NCBI RefSeq assembly: GCF_900128985.1
Contig: NZ_FQUC01000001.1
Coordinates: 124,001-188,000 of the forward strand
DNA from: Indolivaga macrotermitis
GTDB taxonomy: Bacteria > Bacteroidota > Bacteroidia > Bacteroidales > Dysgonomonadaceae
Reading direction: 5' to 3'
DNA: 64,000 nt
Shown: piece by piece, positions 33,976 through 42,324 of the stretch
Layout of the letters: every line of letters begins with the position of its first letter
How positions within the stretch are numbered: position 1 is the stretch's first letter
Notes under the pieces: generated by a model
What the model was told of the DNA's origin: nothing
Seen by the model: the letters and a program-made list of their open reading frames with translations, nothing else
Database searches by the model: none
Made by a program: the position numbers and the translations under genes

Positions 33976-34965
33976 ATGACTACACTAATTAAGCAACAAA
34001 CATTAAAGAGTAGTTTTTCGCTCGAAGGTAAGGGATTGCATTCCGGTGTTCATACAAAAATAACATTCAGTCCGGCACCCGAAAATCACGGATATAAGAT
34101 TATGCGTACCGATTTGAAGGACACTCCGGTTATAGATGCTTTAGCAGAGAATGTAATAGATACCGAGAGGTGTACCGTTTTGGGTAGTAACGGAGTGCAG
34201 GTTGCTACTGTTGAGCATGCAATGGCGGCCTTATATGCCTGCGAAATTGATAATTGTCTGATCGAGATCGACTCGCCTGAATTTCCTATATTGGATGGAA
34301 GTGCGATTCAGTATATCAAACAGCTAAAAGAAGTTGGAACCCAGATACAAGATGCAGAAAGGATATACCTTGATTTTCCAAGAAAGAAATTTAAGATATC
34401 CGATCCTCAAACCGGAGCAAGTATGCAATTGATCCCATCTCAGGATTCGTATACCATCCAATGCGAGATTTCCTTTAATTCTCCATTGTTGAGGAAGCAG
34501 AGTGCCAGCCTCGAGAATCTACGGGAATTTGCCCGTGAAATAGCATCTGCCCGCACATTCGTATTTGTCAGGGAGATACAATATCTGCTTCAGAATGATC
34601 TGATCAAAGGAGGAGATCTGGATAATTCAATTGTGATTTATGATTCGGTCTTATCACAGGAAGAATATAACAAAATAGCCGATATTGTCGGAGTAGGTTA
34701 TCGTGATGCAGGTAAATTAGGCTATATAATGAACCGTCCCTTGTTATTCAGTAATGAACCGGCTCGACATAAGCTTCTGGATATAATGGGAGATCTGGCT
34801 TTAGCCGGAGGTTTTATTAAAGGACGTGTAGTAGCTAACCGTCCCGGACATAAAATCAATAACCAGCTAGCTCGTGCCATACGCGAATACTATATCGAAA
34901 GTATTAAAGACAAAGAGATGAAGAAACGGGATAAAAAGTATGCCATGACAGCATCTCCTGCTTGA
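33976..34965 (+). CDS. lpxC: UDP-3-O-acyl-N-acetylglucosamine deacetylase, stand-alone LpxC
   Basis: A 329-residue zinc deacetylase, the committed step of lipid A synthesis. The zinc and catalytic residues are visible: VEHAMAAL (Glu80, His81), ARHKLLDIMGDLAL (His265, Asp269) and PGHKIN (His292). It ends soon after the LpxC fold, while the main Bacteroidetes enzyme is an LpxC-FabZ fusion. This is therefore probably an additional, single-domain copy or a lineage variant. The ATG at 33976 follows the upstream stop by 5 bases. Confidence 0.9.
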   Translation: MTTLIKQQTLKSSFSLEGKGLHSGVHTKITFSPAPENHGYKIMRTDLKDTPVIDALAENVIDTERCTVLGSNGVQVATVEHAMAALYACEIDNCLIEIDSPEFPILDGSAIQYIKQLKEVGTQIQDAERIYLDFPRKKFKISDPQTGASMQLIPSQDSYTIQCEISFNSPLLRKQSASLENLREFAREIASARTFVFVREIQYLLQNDLIKGGDLDNSIVIYDSVLSQEEYNKIADIVGVGYRDAGKLGYIMNRPLLFSNEPARHKLLDIMGDLALAGGFIKGRVVANRPGHKINNQLARAIREYYIESIKDKEMKKRDKKYAMTASPA

Positions 34966-35014
34966 ATGCTATAGAGTTAATGAAATTGGAAGATATAGAG
35001 AAATATCAGGTATA

Positions 35015-35221
35015 ATGAAAAAACTACTTTTATTTTTACACATAAATTCAAAAATCCTAACAGGCTTTATTGTAGGCGGTTTCTTAGGATATCTACACTG
35101 GTTTTATTTTGGATGTTATTGGGGTAATTATCTCCTCTCAGCCGAGTGCTGGGTCAATTGTGCCGTAGGTGCAATCTTTGGAGGCTTTGTTGCCAGCTTG
35201 TTCAATATAGATAGCATCTGA
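35015..35221 (+). CDS. Small two-helix membrane protein (DUF6132-like)
   Basis: A 68-residue protein with two hydrophobic helices (about 14-32 and 45-62) linked by a Cys-containing loop (FGCYWGNYLLSAEC). The arrangement, glycine-rich first helix then a short loop with Cys and a second helix ending in a short tail, resembles the DUF6132 family. Function is unknown. It is followed by a clear terminator. Confidence 0.65.
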   Translation: MKKLLLFLHINSKILTGFIVGGFLGYLHWFYFGCYWGNYLLSAECWVNCAVGAIFGGFVASLFNIDSI

Positions 35222-35255
35222 CCGGTTTATTTATGCTAAGATACCGTAATAGAAG

Positions 35256-35286
35256 ATAGCCAGCTGTGAAGCTGGCTATTTTTTTA
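35256..35286 (+). terminator. Terminator between small membrane protein and flxA
   Basis: ATAGCCAGC/GCTGGCTAT forms a 9-bp stem with a 6-base loop, followed by a T-run. It lies in a convergent gap and may also end the leftward flx-hdr transcript. Confidence 0.8.
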
Positions 35287-35288
35287 TA

Positions 35289-36125
35289 TCAATATTCGGC
35301 AGGTAATGCTTCCAACTGGACTCTCGAGAATACCGGCCCGTCTTTACATACATACTGGCTGCCTACATTGCATCGGCCACACTTGCCGACGCCACATTTC
35401 ATCCGGTTTTCTAGTGTAGTGTATATGTTTTCGGGTTGAAAACCAAGCTTATCCAAAACAGGAAAAGTGAATTTGATCATCACCGGAGGTCCGCAAACTA
35501 TTGCAATTGTATTTTTGGGCGAAGGATTCATTTTTTCTAGAACACTCGGTACAAAGCCTATTTCCCCCTTCCAGTCAGGAGTTTCGCCTCCCGGATCGAC
35601 TGTGGTGACAAGGTTTACATCCGAACGCTCTTCCCACTCCTTTAGTTCGTGTTTATATACTAAGTCTGCAACTGATTTAGCTCCATAAAGGATGCTGATA
35701 TTGTTGAAATTTTCCCGCGTGTCCAATACATTCCATATAACGCACCGCATTGGTGGAAGCGCTATACCTCCTGCAATGAAAACAAGGTTCTTGCCTTTCC
35801 ACTCATCCAAAGGAAATGTATTGCCGAATGGTCCCCTGAAACCCATGGTCTGACCCTCTTCTAATTTGGCGAGAGCCGAAGTAACCTTCCCAGCTTCCCG
35901 GAAAGTACATTCGATATATCCTTTGCGGGTAGGAGAGGAGGCGATACAGAAAGTACATTCTCCTTCACCAAATGCCGAATACTCGCCGAACTGTCCGGCT
36001 TTGAATTCGAAGTTTTTAGCTGTTTCTTCGTCCTTGAATTTTAGGCGGAATGTTTTCACTCCCGGAGCTTCCTGAGTGATCTTTTCGATCGTTACCAGAT
36101 GAGGTAAATATATATTGTCATTCAT
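35289..36125 (-). CDS. FlxA-type FAD/NAD(P)-binding electron-input subunit
   Basis: A 278-residue ferredoxin-reductase-like protein: an FAD-binding barrel (about 5-100, with GQFGEYSAFG), an NAD(P)-binding domain (from NLVFIAGGIALPPMRC) and a C-terminal iron-sulfur site of four Cys (244, 249, 252, 260) as in dihydroorotate dehydrogenase electron-transfer subunits. In FlxABCD-HdrABC systems FlxA takes electrons from NAD(P)H. It is last in the leftward cluster, 16 bases after the dicluster subunit. Assignment rests on domain type and on the full hdr/flx neighbourhood. Confidence 0.85.
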   Translation of the reverse strand: MNDNIYLPHLVTIEKITQEAPGVKTFRLKFKDEETAKNFEFKAGQFGEYSAFGEGECTFCIASSPTRKGYIECTFREAGKVTSALAKLEEGQTMGFRGPFGNTFPLDEWKGKNLVFIAGGIALPPMRCVIWNVLDTRENFNNISILYGAKSVADLVYKHELKEWEERSDVNLVTTVDPGGETPDWKGEIGFVPSVLEKMNPSPKNTIAIVCGPPVMIKFTFPVLDKLGFQPENIYTTLENRMKCGVGKCGRCNVGSQYVCKDGPVFSRVQLEALPAEY

Positions 36126-36141
36126 CGTTTTATCTTTTTAA

Positions 36142-37149
36142 TTATAACTCAGCTATTCCCGTAAGGTGTTCCGACAGGTTCATGTCTACCGGACAGGCTC
36201 TCGAACAGCGTCCACAACCCGTACACCCTCTGACCGACAATCGTTCGGGCATATACGAGAATTTATGCAGAAGGCGCTGGCGCCAGCGTTGACTCTGGAT
36301 TTCGCGTGGATTGTGTCCCGAAGTATGTATTGTGAAAAGAGAGAATCCGCACGAATCCCAACAACGCAGGCGGTTGCCCGAATTACCTTTTGTATCTTCC
36401 TGTATGTCGAAACAGGCACAGGTGGGGCATACAAATGCGCAGGCTCCACAACCGATACAACGCTCCGATTGTTGTTTCCATACTTCACTCTCGAACATAT
36501 GGGATATTTTGGTATTAAGTTCTTCCAGATTGAATTTAACCGGAAGCTTAGCCAAAAAGTCATCTTTATTGATATTGGGGTCTGCTCCGAACAGATCAAT
36601 ATATTTATCTACAAGGTTTTTACCTTTTTCGGTGACAATCTCTACAAGGTAACCATCCGTAATTGGAGTCAGCAGTATATCGCTGCCTTCGGTATTACCG
36701 GGACTACCATTTACTGAGGTGCAGAAACAGTAGTCGTCGCATTGAGTACAACTCATCGAAATGAGAGTAGTACGGTCTATATGCGCATTGAAAGGCTTGT
36801 CTTTTGTATCCCAGTTGAATATTCCCGACAGAGGGCGGAATCCTGCAGCGTCGCATGGATGGATACCGAACACAACGGTATAAGGAACACTTTCTGCGTC
36901 GAAATCTGTAAGTTGTACATCTCCCTTGTTTTTCTCGAATGAGAATAGTTTCTCGGTGCGGGGAAATGCAACAGCCTTAGCCGATTGAGTCGTTTGTATA
37001 TGGTCGAGGCTGATCTCGTCAGCAGAAGTAATATATTTAAAATCGGTTTTATCGCCTTTGGAAACGGGAGCGAAAATTCTTTGTCCATCGTTACCCATTT
37101 TATTTAACCAGACTTTCAGAGAGTCTTGCGATATATGTTTTTTTTCCAT
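36142..37149 (-). CDS. 4Fe-4S dicluster subunit (FlxB/FlxC or sulfhydrogenase-beta-like)
   Basis: A 335-residue protein. The N-terminal 200 residues resemble the beta subunit of sulfhydrogenases and AsrA, with FGIHPCDAAG and a Cys group CTQCDDYCFC (134-143). Two ferredoxin-type 4Fe-4S motifs follow: Cys231-234-237-241 and Cys309-312-315-319. It would pass electrons from the FAD subunit toward the Hdr core in the cytoplasm. It is 5 bases after the next ferredoxin-like gene. Which of FlxB and FlxC it represents cannot be fixed here. Confidence 0.82.
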   Translation of the reverse strand: MEKKHISQDSLKVWLNKMGNDGQRIFAPVSKGDKTDFKYITSADEISLDHIQTTQSAKAVAFPRTEKLFSFEKNKGDVQLTDFDAESVPYTVVFGIHPCDAAGFRPLSGIFNWDTKDKPFNAHIDRTTLISMSCTQCDDYCFCTSVNGSPGNTEGSDILLTPITDGYLVEIVTEKGKNLVDKYIDLFGADPNINKDDFLAKLPVKFNLEELNTKISHMFESEVWKQQSERCIGCGACAFVCPTCACFDIQEDTKGNSGNRLRCWDSCGFSLFTIHTSGHNPREIQSQRWRQRLLHKFSYMPERLSVRGCTGCGRCSRACPVDMNLSEHLTGIAEL

Positions 37150-37154
37150 AAGGC

Positions 37155-37943
37155 TTACAATATAAAGGATTCTTGGTCTTCGGGTTTGAATGTAGACAAC
37201 ACATTGCCACGCTCGTCATCTCCTCCGAAATTTGCTAAAACAGATTCTTTCATCTTATGGGTAAGCAGGTGGATAGGTATTCCCAACGGACATGCTGTAC
37301 CACACGATCCGCAGTCGGAACAACGTCCTGCCATATGCATCACCCGGTTTATTTGCCATTCCATGTTGCCCAATGTACTAGCCCATGGCTGTATCCATTG
37401 GGGACGGTTTACTTCCACTATACATTTGGTACAGTAACACATAGGGCATGCAGCCCGGCAGGCATAGCATTTGAAGCATTTAGAAAGCTCATCTGTCCAA
37501 AACTCCCAGCGTTCGGCAGGAGACATTGCGTTGATCTTACTGACCAGCTCGTCATCTTCCGGTTTAGCCGGAGGAGGAGTCTCCTTCAGATATGCTTTTA
37601 TTTGTTCCTGACCTTCAAATACAGAAAGGTTACCGTCTGAGCCAATCCCGATGATTGTCAGAAGGTCTTTATTCAGTTGGTTTTCGTTGAACAGTTGCGA
37701 TATACTTTTCAGGGCATAATATGAAGCCGATATTCCGACACGCTTACCTCTTACCAAATCTTTGCGGGTAAGGTAAACAGCGAGATTTCCCTGACATCTG
37801 TCGTCAAATACCAGCTTGGTGGCATCTGTTGCATTTTTGGCAAAGAACGGACGCGGACGGCGCGAACCTTCTTCATAACCGATGAACAGGTCGATAGCCT
37901 CTTTGTCGAAAAGCTCTTTTACTTTGTTTATAAGTTCACTCAT
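37155..37943 (-). CDS. 4Fe-4S ferredoxin-like subunit (FlxC/FlxB type)
   Basis: A 262-residue protein. The N-terminal region (about 1-140) is related to F420-hydrogenase-beta-like domains. Two iron-sulfur motifs follow: a Cys-rich CFKCYACRAACPMCYC (156-171) and Cys208-211-214-218 ending CPLGIP. It is a likely electron relay in the Flx module. Its start overlaps the FlxD stop by 4 bases, indicating translational coupling and equal synthesis. Confidence 0.82.
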   Translation of the reverse strand: MSELINKVKELFDKEAIDLFIGYEEGSRRPRPFFAKNATDATKLVFDDRCQGNLAVYLTRKDLVRGKRVGISASYYALKSISQLFNENQLNKDLLTIIGIGSDGNLSVFEGQEQIKAYLKETPPPAKPEDDELVSKINAMSPAERWEFWTDELSKCFKCYACRAACPMCYCTKCIVEVNRPQWIQPWASTLGNMEWQINRVMHMAGRCSDCGSCGTACPLGIPIHLLTHKMKESVLANFGGDDERGNVLSTFKPEDQESFIL

Positions 37944-38416
37944 TGCGGCACCTCCATTTCTTTGGCTAGTTCGACTTCGTTCTCTGCTAAAAAGCTGGCG
38001 GCTTTGCGGTATTCGGTATAAGGACCCATTTCCCGGATAGTGCTAACAGTGTCATTTACTATGTCCGCCCATTTAGCCCCTTCAGCAGCAGATACCCATG
38101 CAAACCGGATACGGTTGACATCTATTCCCATAAAGTCGAGCAGACTGCGGAAGAGAATCCAACGGCGGCGGGCATGAAAGTTACCCGATGTATAATGACA
38201 ATCGTTCGGATGGCAACCCGATACGATAATACCATCGGAGCCATTGGCAAAAGCTTTCAACAGCAGCATAAAATCAATCCGTCCCGTACAAGGAAACCGA
38301 ACAATCTTCACATTCGAAGCATATTTGATACGGCTCGTGCCTGTGAGGTCTGCTCCGGCGTAAGTACACCAATTGCAGACAAAAGCGACTATTTTAGGTT
38401 CAAATTCGTTATTCAT
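37940..38416 (-). CDS. MvhD/FlxD-type [2Fe-2S] subunit
   Basis: A 158-residue protein with the MvhD/FlxD signature: CNWCTYAGAD (Cys14, Cys17), RFPCTGRID (Cys43) and SGCHPNDCHY (Cys68, Cys73), then FHARRRWILFRSLLDFMGI. MvhD docks on HdrA and passes electrons into the bifurcating flavin. It is separated from hdrA by 398 bases but is tightly packed with the following flx genes, which share its direction. Confidence 0.93.
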   Translation of the reverse strand: MNNEFEPKIVAFVCNWCTYAGADLTGTSRIKYASNVKIVRFPCTGRIDFMLLLKAFANGSDGIIVSGCHPNDCHYTSGNFHARRRWILFRSLLDFMGIDVNRIRFAWVSAAEGAKWADIVNDTVSTIREMGPYTEYRKAASFLAENEVELAKEMEVPQ

Positions 38417-38814
38417 AGAATTTTAGTTTTTCTTCATAATAAAGGTGACACTGGGTTACAAAAAAGTAACAAACGTTACAAATAAGGTGTCACGAAAGTG
38501 ACACTGTTACCTCTTTTGTTACCTTGTCAATTAATTGATTATAAATGTATAATGCTCTGTAAAGTGACAAAAGTGACAAGTTTTATACTATTTTATTTTC
38601 TGATTTAATTTGCCTTGTATTAATCAAGTACTATTAAACCGTGTTTTCAGGTACGCTATGTAGGAGCAGATAAGTTTTTCTGATTAAAGTAGGTGAAAAT
38701 CTGCCCCTACATAAAATACCCTATCATATCAATTAAAATAAAACTTCGAAAAATAAAAAAGATCTCTTTCGGGAAACACATCCCATATATAGATAAATTA
38801 CGGACAGTAAGTTT
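38417..38814. other. 398-bp structured spacer inside the hdr-flx cluster
   Basis: This is the gap between the hdrA stop and the flxD start. It contains a GTGAC-rich element (38444-38580) and a 15-bp near-perfect inverted repeat at 38657-38671/38699-38713 (TATGTAGGAGCAGAT and its complement, one mismatch). No credible gene was found. Confidence 0.7.
38444..38580. repeat. GTGAC/GTTAC-rich element, copy B
   Basis: A run of GTGACA, GTTACA and GTAACA words in both orientations, including two perfect mini-hairpins: GTAAC-AAAC-GTTAC (38466-38479) and GTGTCAC-GAAA-GTGACAC (38487-38504, GNRA-type loop). It ends in tandem GTGACAAAAGTGACA. Its overall order matches the minus strand of 10051-10177. Confidence 0.6.
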
Positions 38815-40815
38815 TTAGTCGGCAAGTACTGCCATAACTTCGGCGTACATCTGTTCGTTAGAAAATCCTTGTATATCGATTGATTTCGAACGGCAGAATG
38901 AAACACAGGTTCCGCAACCCTGACAAAGTCCGGGATTGACACGGGCAACTGTTTTGATAACTTCACCCTGACGGTTTTTGATCTCTTCGTGTTCAATAGC
39001 CTGATAAGGGCAAGCAGTTTCGCACATGAAACACCCTACGCAGGTCGACACATCATGAGAAGGAATACGATTTACAACCGCTATGATAGGTTCACGGGTC
39101 AGCTCGTCATTCGAGAATAAACCGATAACCTTAGCTGCTGCTCCCGAAGCTGTACTTACCGTATCGGGAATGTCTTTGGGAGCCTGACAAGCACCACACA
39201 GGTATATTCCGGCAGTATTAGTTTCAACGGGTTTTAGTTTAGGATGAGCTTCGGCAAAGAACTTATAAGGGTCGTATGATACGTGCATTTTTTGCGCCAG
39301 TTCTTCTGCTCCGCAATTAGATACTCCGGCTGATGCCAGCACTACCATATCTGCTTCAATCTCTACGGGTTTAGCTCCCATGAGGGTATCAACGCCGCGT
39401 ACAATCAGTTTGCCGTCTTTTTCGTAAACACGGGCAACACGTCCGCGTATATAATTTGCTCCGTCGTCTTCGATGGCGCGGCGTACAAACTCTTCGTAGT
39501 TTTTACCACCGGCACGGATGTCCATGTAAAATACGTACGATTCGCCTTCGTGTACCTTATGCTGATAGAGCATAGCATGCTTAGCAGTGTACATACAGCA
39601 TATTTTAGAGCAGTAAGGAATTCCTTTTGCCGGATCACGTGAACCTGCACAGGCAATAAATACTACTTTCTGCGGAATCTTACCATCCGACGGGCGGCGT
39701 ATCTCGCCCAGAGTAGGGCCCGATGCCGATGCCAGACGCTCGAACTGCAATCCGGTAATCACATCAGGGTATTTACCGTAACCGTATTCAGGGAAGAAAT
39801 CGGGTTTCAGTACATCGAAACCTGTTGCCAGAACAATAGCCCCTATATCTTCGGTGATCAGTTCATCGGGTTTATCGAATGCGATGGCTCCTGTAGGACA
39901 TACTTTTTCGCAAACCTTACACTTACCATTCAGGTAATAGTTACAATTCGCCTTGTCTATGACCGGCTTATTGGGTACAGCCTGAGGGAATGGTGTATAT
40001 ATAGCAGTACGCATGCCTAATCCGGCATTGAATTCGCTCGGAATTTTTTTCTTCGGACACTTACTCCAGCAGATACCGCAACCTGTACAGGTCTTGGGGT
40101 CTACACTTTTTGCTTTCAGGCGGATAGTGGCTTTGAAATTTCCGATAGAACCGTCCAGACTTTCCAGTTCGGCATAATTATATAAGGTGATGTTGGGATG
40201 CTGAGCTACTTCCACCATTCGAGGTGTAAGGATACATTGCGAGCAGTCGAGGGTAGGGAAGGTCTCCGACAATTGAGACATATGCCCTCCGATAGACGGT
40301 TCACGTTCTATCAGTATTACCTGTTTCCCTGCATTGGCAATATCCAGACTGGCTTGTATACCGGCAATCCCTCCGCCTATAACCAGTGCTTTTTTGGTGA
40401 TGGGCACTTTAATCGCATTAAGAGGCTTGTCGAGTTTGGTTTTGGCAACAAGCATCTTAACGAGGTCGATAGCCTTTTCGGTTGTAGTATCGCTCTTGTC
40501 ATGTACCCACGAACAGTGTTCGCGCAGATTCGACATTTCGCACATATAAGGGTTCAGTCCGGCTTCGGCACACGCCTTACGGAAAGTAGGTTCGTGCATC
40601 CGCGGAGAACAGGCACCGATAACAACACCTGTAAGTCCTTTTTCTTTGATGGCCTCTTTGATCATCGTTTGTCCCGGATCGGAACACATATATTTGTAGT
40701 CGGTGGCAAATTCTACCCCTTCTATGTTAGCAGCTTCTTGTGCGACTTTTTTGCAGTCGACTGTTGCGCTGATATTTTCGCCGCAATGGCAAATAAAAAC
40801 TCCTATTTTTGACAT
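38815..40815 (-). CDS. hdrA: HdrA-type flavin-binding, electron-bifurcating subunit
   Basis: A 666-residue protein with the full HdrA layout: an N-terminal domain (1-135), an FAD motif at 147-152 (GGGIAG), a conserved LDCSQCILTPRM (Cys190, Cys193), two ferredoxin motifs (Cys243-246-249-253 and Cys291-299-302-306), thioredoxin-reductase-like segments, and two more 4Fe-4S motifs at the C-terminus (Cys592-595-598-602 and Cys631-634-637-641). HdrA splits electron pairs between a high-potential acceptor (HdrBC side) and a low-potential one (ferredoxin). It is cytoplasmic and 19 bases after hdrB. Confidence 0.95.
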   Translation of the reverse strand: MSKIGVFICHCGENISATVDCKKVAQEAANIEGVEFATDYKYMCSDPGQTMIKEAIKEKGLTGVVIGACSPRMHEPTFRKACAEAGLNPYMCEMSNLREHCSWVHDKSDTTTEKAIDLVKMLVAKTKLDKPLNAIKVPITKKALVIGGGIAGIQASLDIANAGKQVILIEREPSIGGHMSQLSETFPTLDCSQCILTPRMVEVAQHPNITLYNYAELESLDGSIGNFKATIRLKAKSVDPKTCTGCGICWSKCPKKKIPSEFNAGLGMRTAIYTPFPQAVPNKPVIDKANCNYYLNGKCKVCEKVCPTGAIAFDKPDELITEDIGAIVLATGFDVLKPDFFPEYGYGKYPDVITGLQFERLASASGPTLGEIRRPSDGKIPQKVVFIACAGSRDPAKGIPYCSKICCMYTAKHAMLYQHKVHEGESYVFYMDIRAGGKNYEEFVRRAIEDDGANYIRGRVARVYEKDGKLIVRGVDTLMGAKPVEIEADMVVLASAGVSNCGAEELAQKMHVSYDPYKFFAEAHPKLKPVETNTAGIYLCGACQAPKDIPDTVSTASGAAAKVIGLFSNDELTREPIIAVVNRIPSHDVSTCVGCFMCETACPYQAIEHEEIKNRQGEVIKTVARVNPGLCQGCGTCVSFCRSKSIDIQGFSNEQMYAEVMAVLAD

Positions 40816-40834
40816 AATCTAAGTCTTTTATAGC

Positions 40835-41680
40835 TTATGCAAAGCTGGGTGCGACAAATAGTTTCTTAAGTCCCAATGTATCCCTGTCTAATCCGACAGC
40901 CAGTCCGATAGCCTGAGTAATATACAATACAGGCGTTTCGATTTTAGTTTGCAGGTAGCTGTTGATGTGTGGGCGGCGCATATCCAGATTTGATTGGCAC
41001 ATAGGGCAGGCTACAATGATAGCTTCTGCTCCCCGGTCGCTCGCATCCTTTACTATCCGTCCCGAAAGTTTGGCTACGATATCGGTTCGTGATACAGAGA
41101 ATCCGGCTCCGCAACATTCGGTTTTATATCCCCAATCCATAGAAGTAGCACCTATTTTGCGCATCAGGTCGTCCATTGATTGAGGGTCTTCCAGACGGTC
41201 GAATTGCAGGATGTCATGAGGGCGAACCAACAGGCATCCGTAGTAACACACTACTTTATGCTCGAATGGTTTGGTTACTTTGTCGGTTATCTTATCCGAA
41301 ATGTATTTCAAGATAAACTGCATTACATTCAGTATTTGTACTTTGCCTTCGATAGGCATTTGCAGTATTTCCGCAACACGGGCTTTCAGTTCCGGGTTTT
41401 TATTTATCTCATGTTGAGCTACCGTCAGGCGGTTGTAGCAGGCGGCGCAAGGCACTACTATTTCAGTAAGTCCTTGTTTTTCGGCTAAAGCCAGTATACG
41501 GGCAGGCAATGCTGTTGCCAGTTCATGATTGATATTATGGGCTGCTGTGGCTCCGCAGCAATTCCAGTCTTCGATTTCAACCAGATTTATATCGAAAGCT
41601 TTAGCTAGTGCCAGTGTCGATTGTGCATATTCAGAAGAAGTACCTTTCAGGGAACATCCCGGATAGAATCCTATTTCCAT
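40835..41680 (-). CDS. hdrB: HdrB-type noncubane iron-sulfur catalytic subunit
   Basis: A 281-residue protein with two CCG domains: Cys9, Cys41-Cys42, Cys78-Cys81, and Cys145, Cys149, Cys189-Cys190, Cys225-Cys228. These bind the noncubane 4Fe-4S clusters that reduce a disulfide in heterodisulfide reductases. The complete set of Cys argues for an active disulfide or related two-electron site. In bacteria the natural substrate of this subunit is often unknown. It lies between hdrC and hdrA. Confidence 0.94.
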   Translation of the reverse strand: MEIGFYPGCSLKGTSSEYAQSTLALAKAFDINLVEIEDWNCCGATAAHNINHELATALPARILALAEKQGLTEIVVPCAACYNRLTVAQHEINKNPELKARVAEILQMPIEGKVQILNVMQFILKYISDKITDKVTKPFEHKVVCYYGCLLVRPHDILQFDRLEDPQSMDDLMRKIGATSMDWGYKTECCGAGFSVSRTDIVAKLSGRIVKDASDRGAEAIIVACPMCQSNLDMRRPHINSYLQTKIETPVLYITQAIGLAVGLDRDTLGLKKLFVAPSFA

Positions 41681-41766
41681 AATTTTTACAAGTTGATCGT
41701 TTCTGCAATGAGCAGTTATATGTTTTTAAGTACAGATATCATTTACAGATAATCCGCAGGGCATAT

Positions 41767-42324
41767 TTATTTCGGACCGGAATGAACTTCGCCGGTCTTT
41801 GAAAAAATGTTCGATATTTGTTTTTTGTCTTTTACGACTTCGGGTAATATGGGCAATTTGCCTTTCATAAACATTCCGGGCGCTACATTCATATCCTGAA
41901 GAAGTTTCAGGCTGCGGACTTTATATCCTGCTACAAGCCCTATCTCGTAGAGCCGTCCGGTATATCGTACCGAGTCGAGAAATGCACGGTGGAAAGAGAG
42001 TATGTTTTTCGATTTTTTATTGACACTATTCTGTTCAAGGGATTTTTCGCGCATATAGTCCATCAGTGAAGGAATATCTATTTGCATCGGACAACGGGTC
42101 AGGCAGTTCTGACAGGATACACATAACCAGATAGATTCGGATTTCAATACCGATTGGTAATTGTCTTCATCATTGGTCTGCAACATGCGCATTACCATAC
42201 TGGGAGGATAGTCCATATCTTCGGCTACAGCGCATCCGGCTGAGCATTTACCACATTGGTAACACCGGTTGACATTTACTCCGGTTTTTCCCTTGATAGT
42301 TGTTATATAGCCTTGTTTTTCCAT
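41767..42324 (-). CDS. hdrC: HdrC-type 4Fe-4S subunit
   Basis: A 185-residue protein with two cubane 4Fe-4S motifs: Cys21-24-27-31 and Cys68-71-74-78 (CVSCQNCLTRCPMQIDIP). It links HdrA to HdrB. There is no membrane segment of the kind found in HdrE-dependent systems, so the complex should be soluble. It is the first gene of the leftward cluster; a perfect palindrome lies 24 bases upstream of its start. Confidence 0.93.
   Translation of the reverse strand: MEKQGYITTIKGKTGVNVNRCYQCGKCSAGCAVAEDMDYPPSMVMRMLQTNDEDNYQSVLKSESIWLCVSCQNCLTRCPMQIDIPSLMDYMREKSLEQNSVNKKSKNILSFHRAFLDSVRYTGRLYEIGLVAGYKVRSLKLLQDMNVAPGMFMKGKLPILPEVVKDKKQISNIFSKTGEVHSGPK

Noticed and set aside
38657-38713. Inverted repeat considered as a miniature transposon
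   Set aside because: The total length is only 57 bases and I could not see a target-site duplication, so it is kept only as a structured element.
38733-38996. 87-residue leftward frame overlapping the hdrA end
   Set aside because: It overlaps hdrA in another frame and has no domain; the spacer is better described by its repeats.
35289-42324. Methanogen-type heterodisulfide reductase acquired as a unit
   Set aside because: The flx-type NAD(P)H subunit and the ferredoxin-like subunits match bacterial flx-hdr clusters better than the archaeal Mvh-Hdr set.
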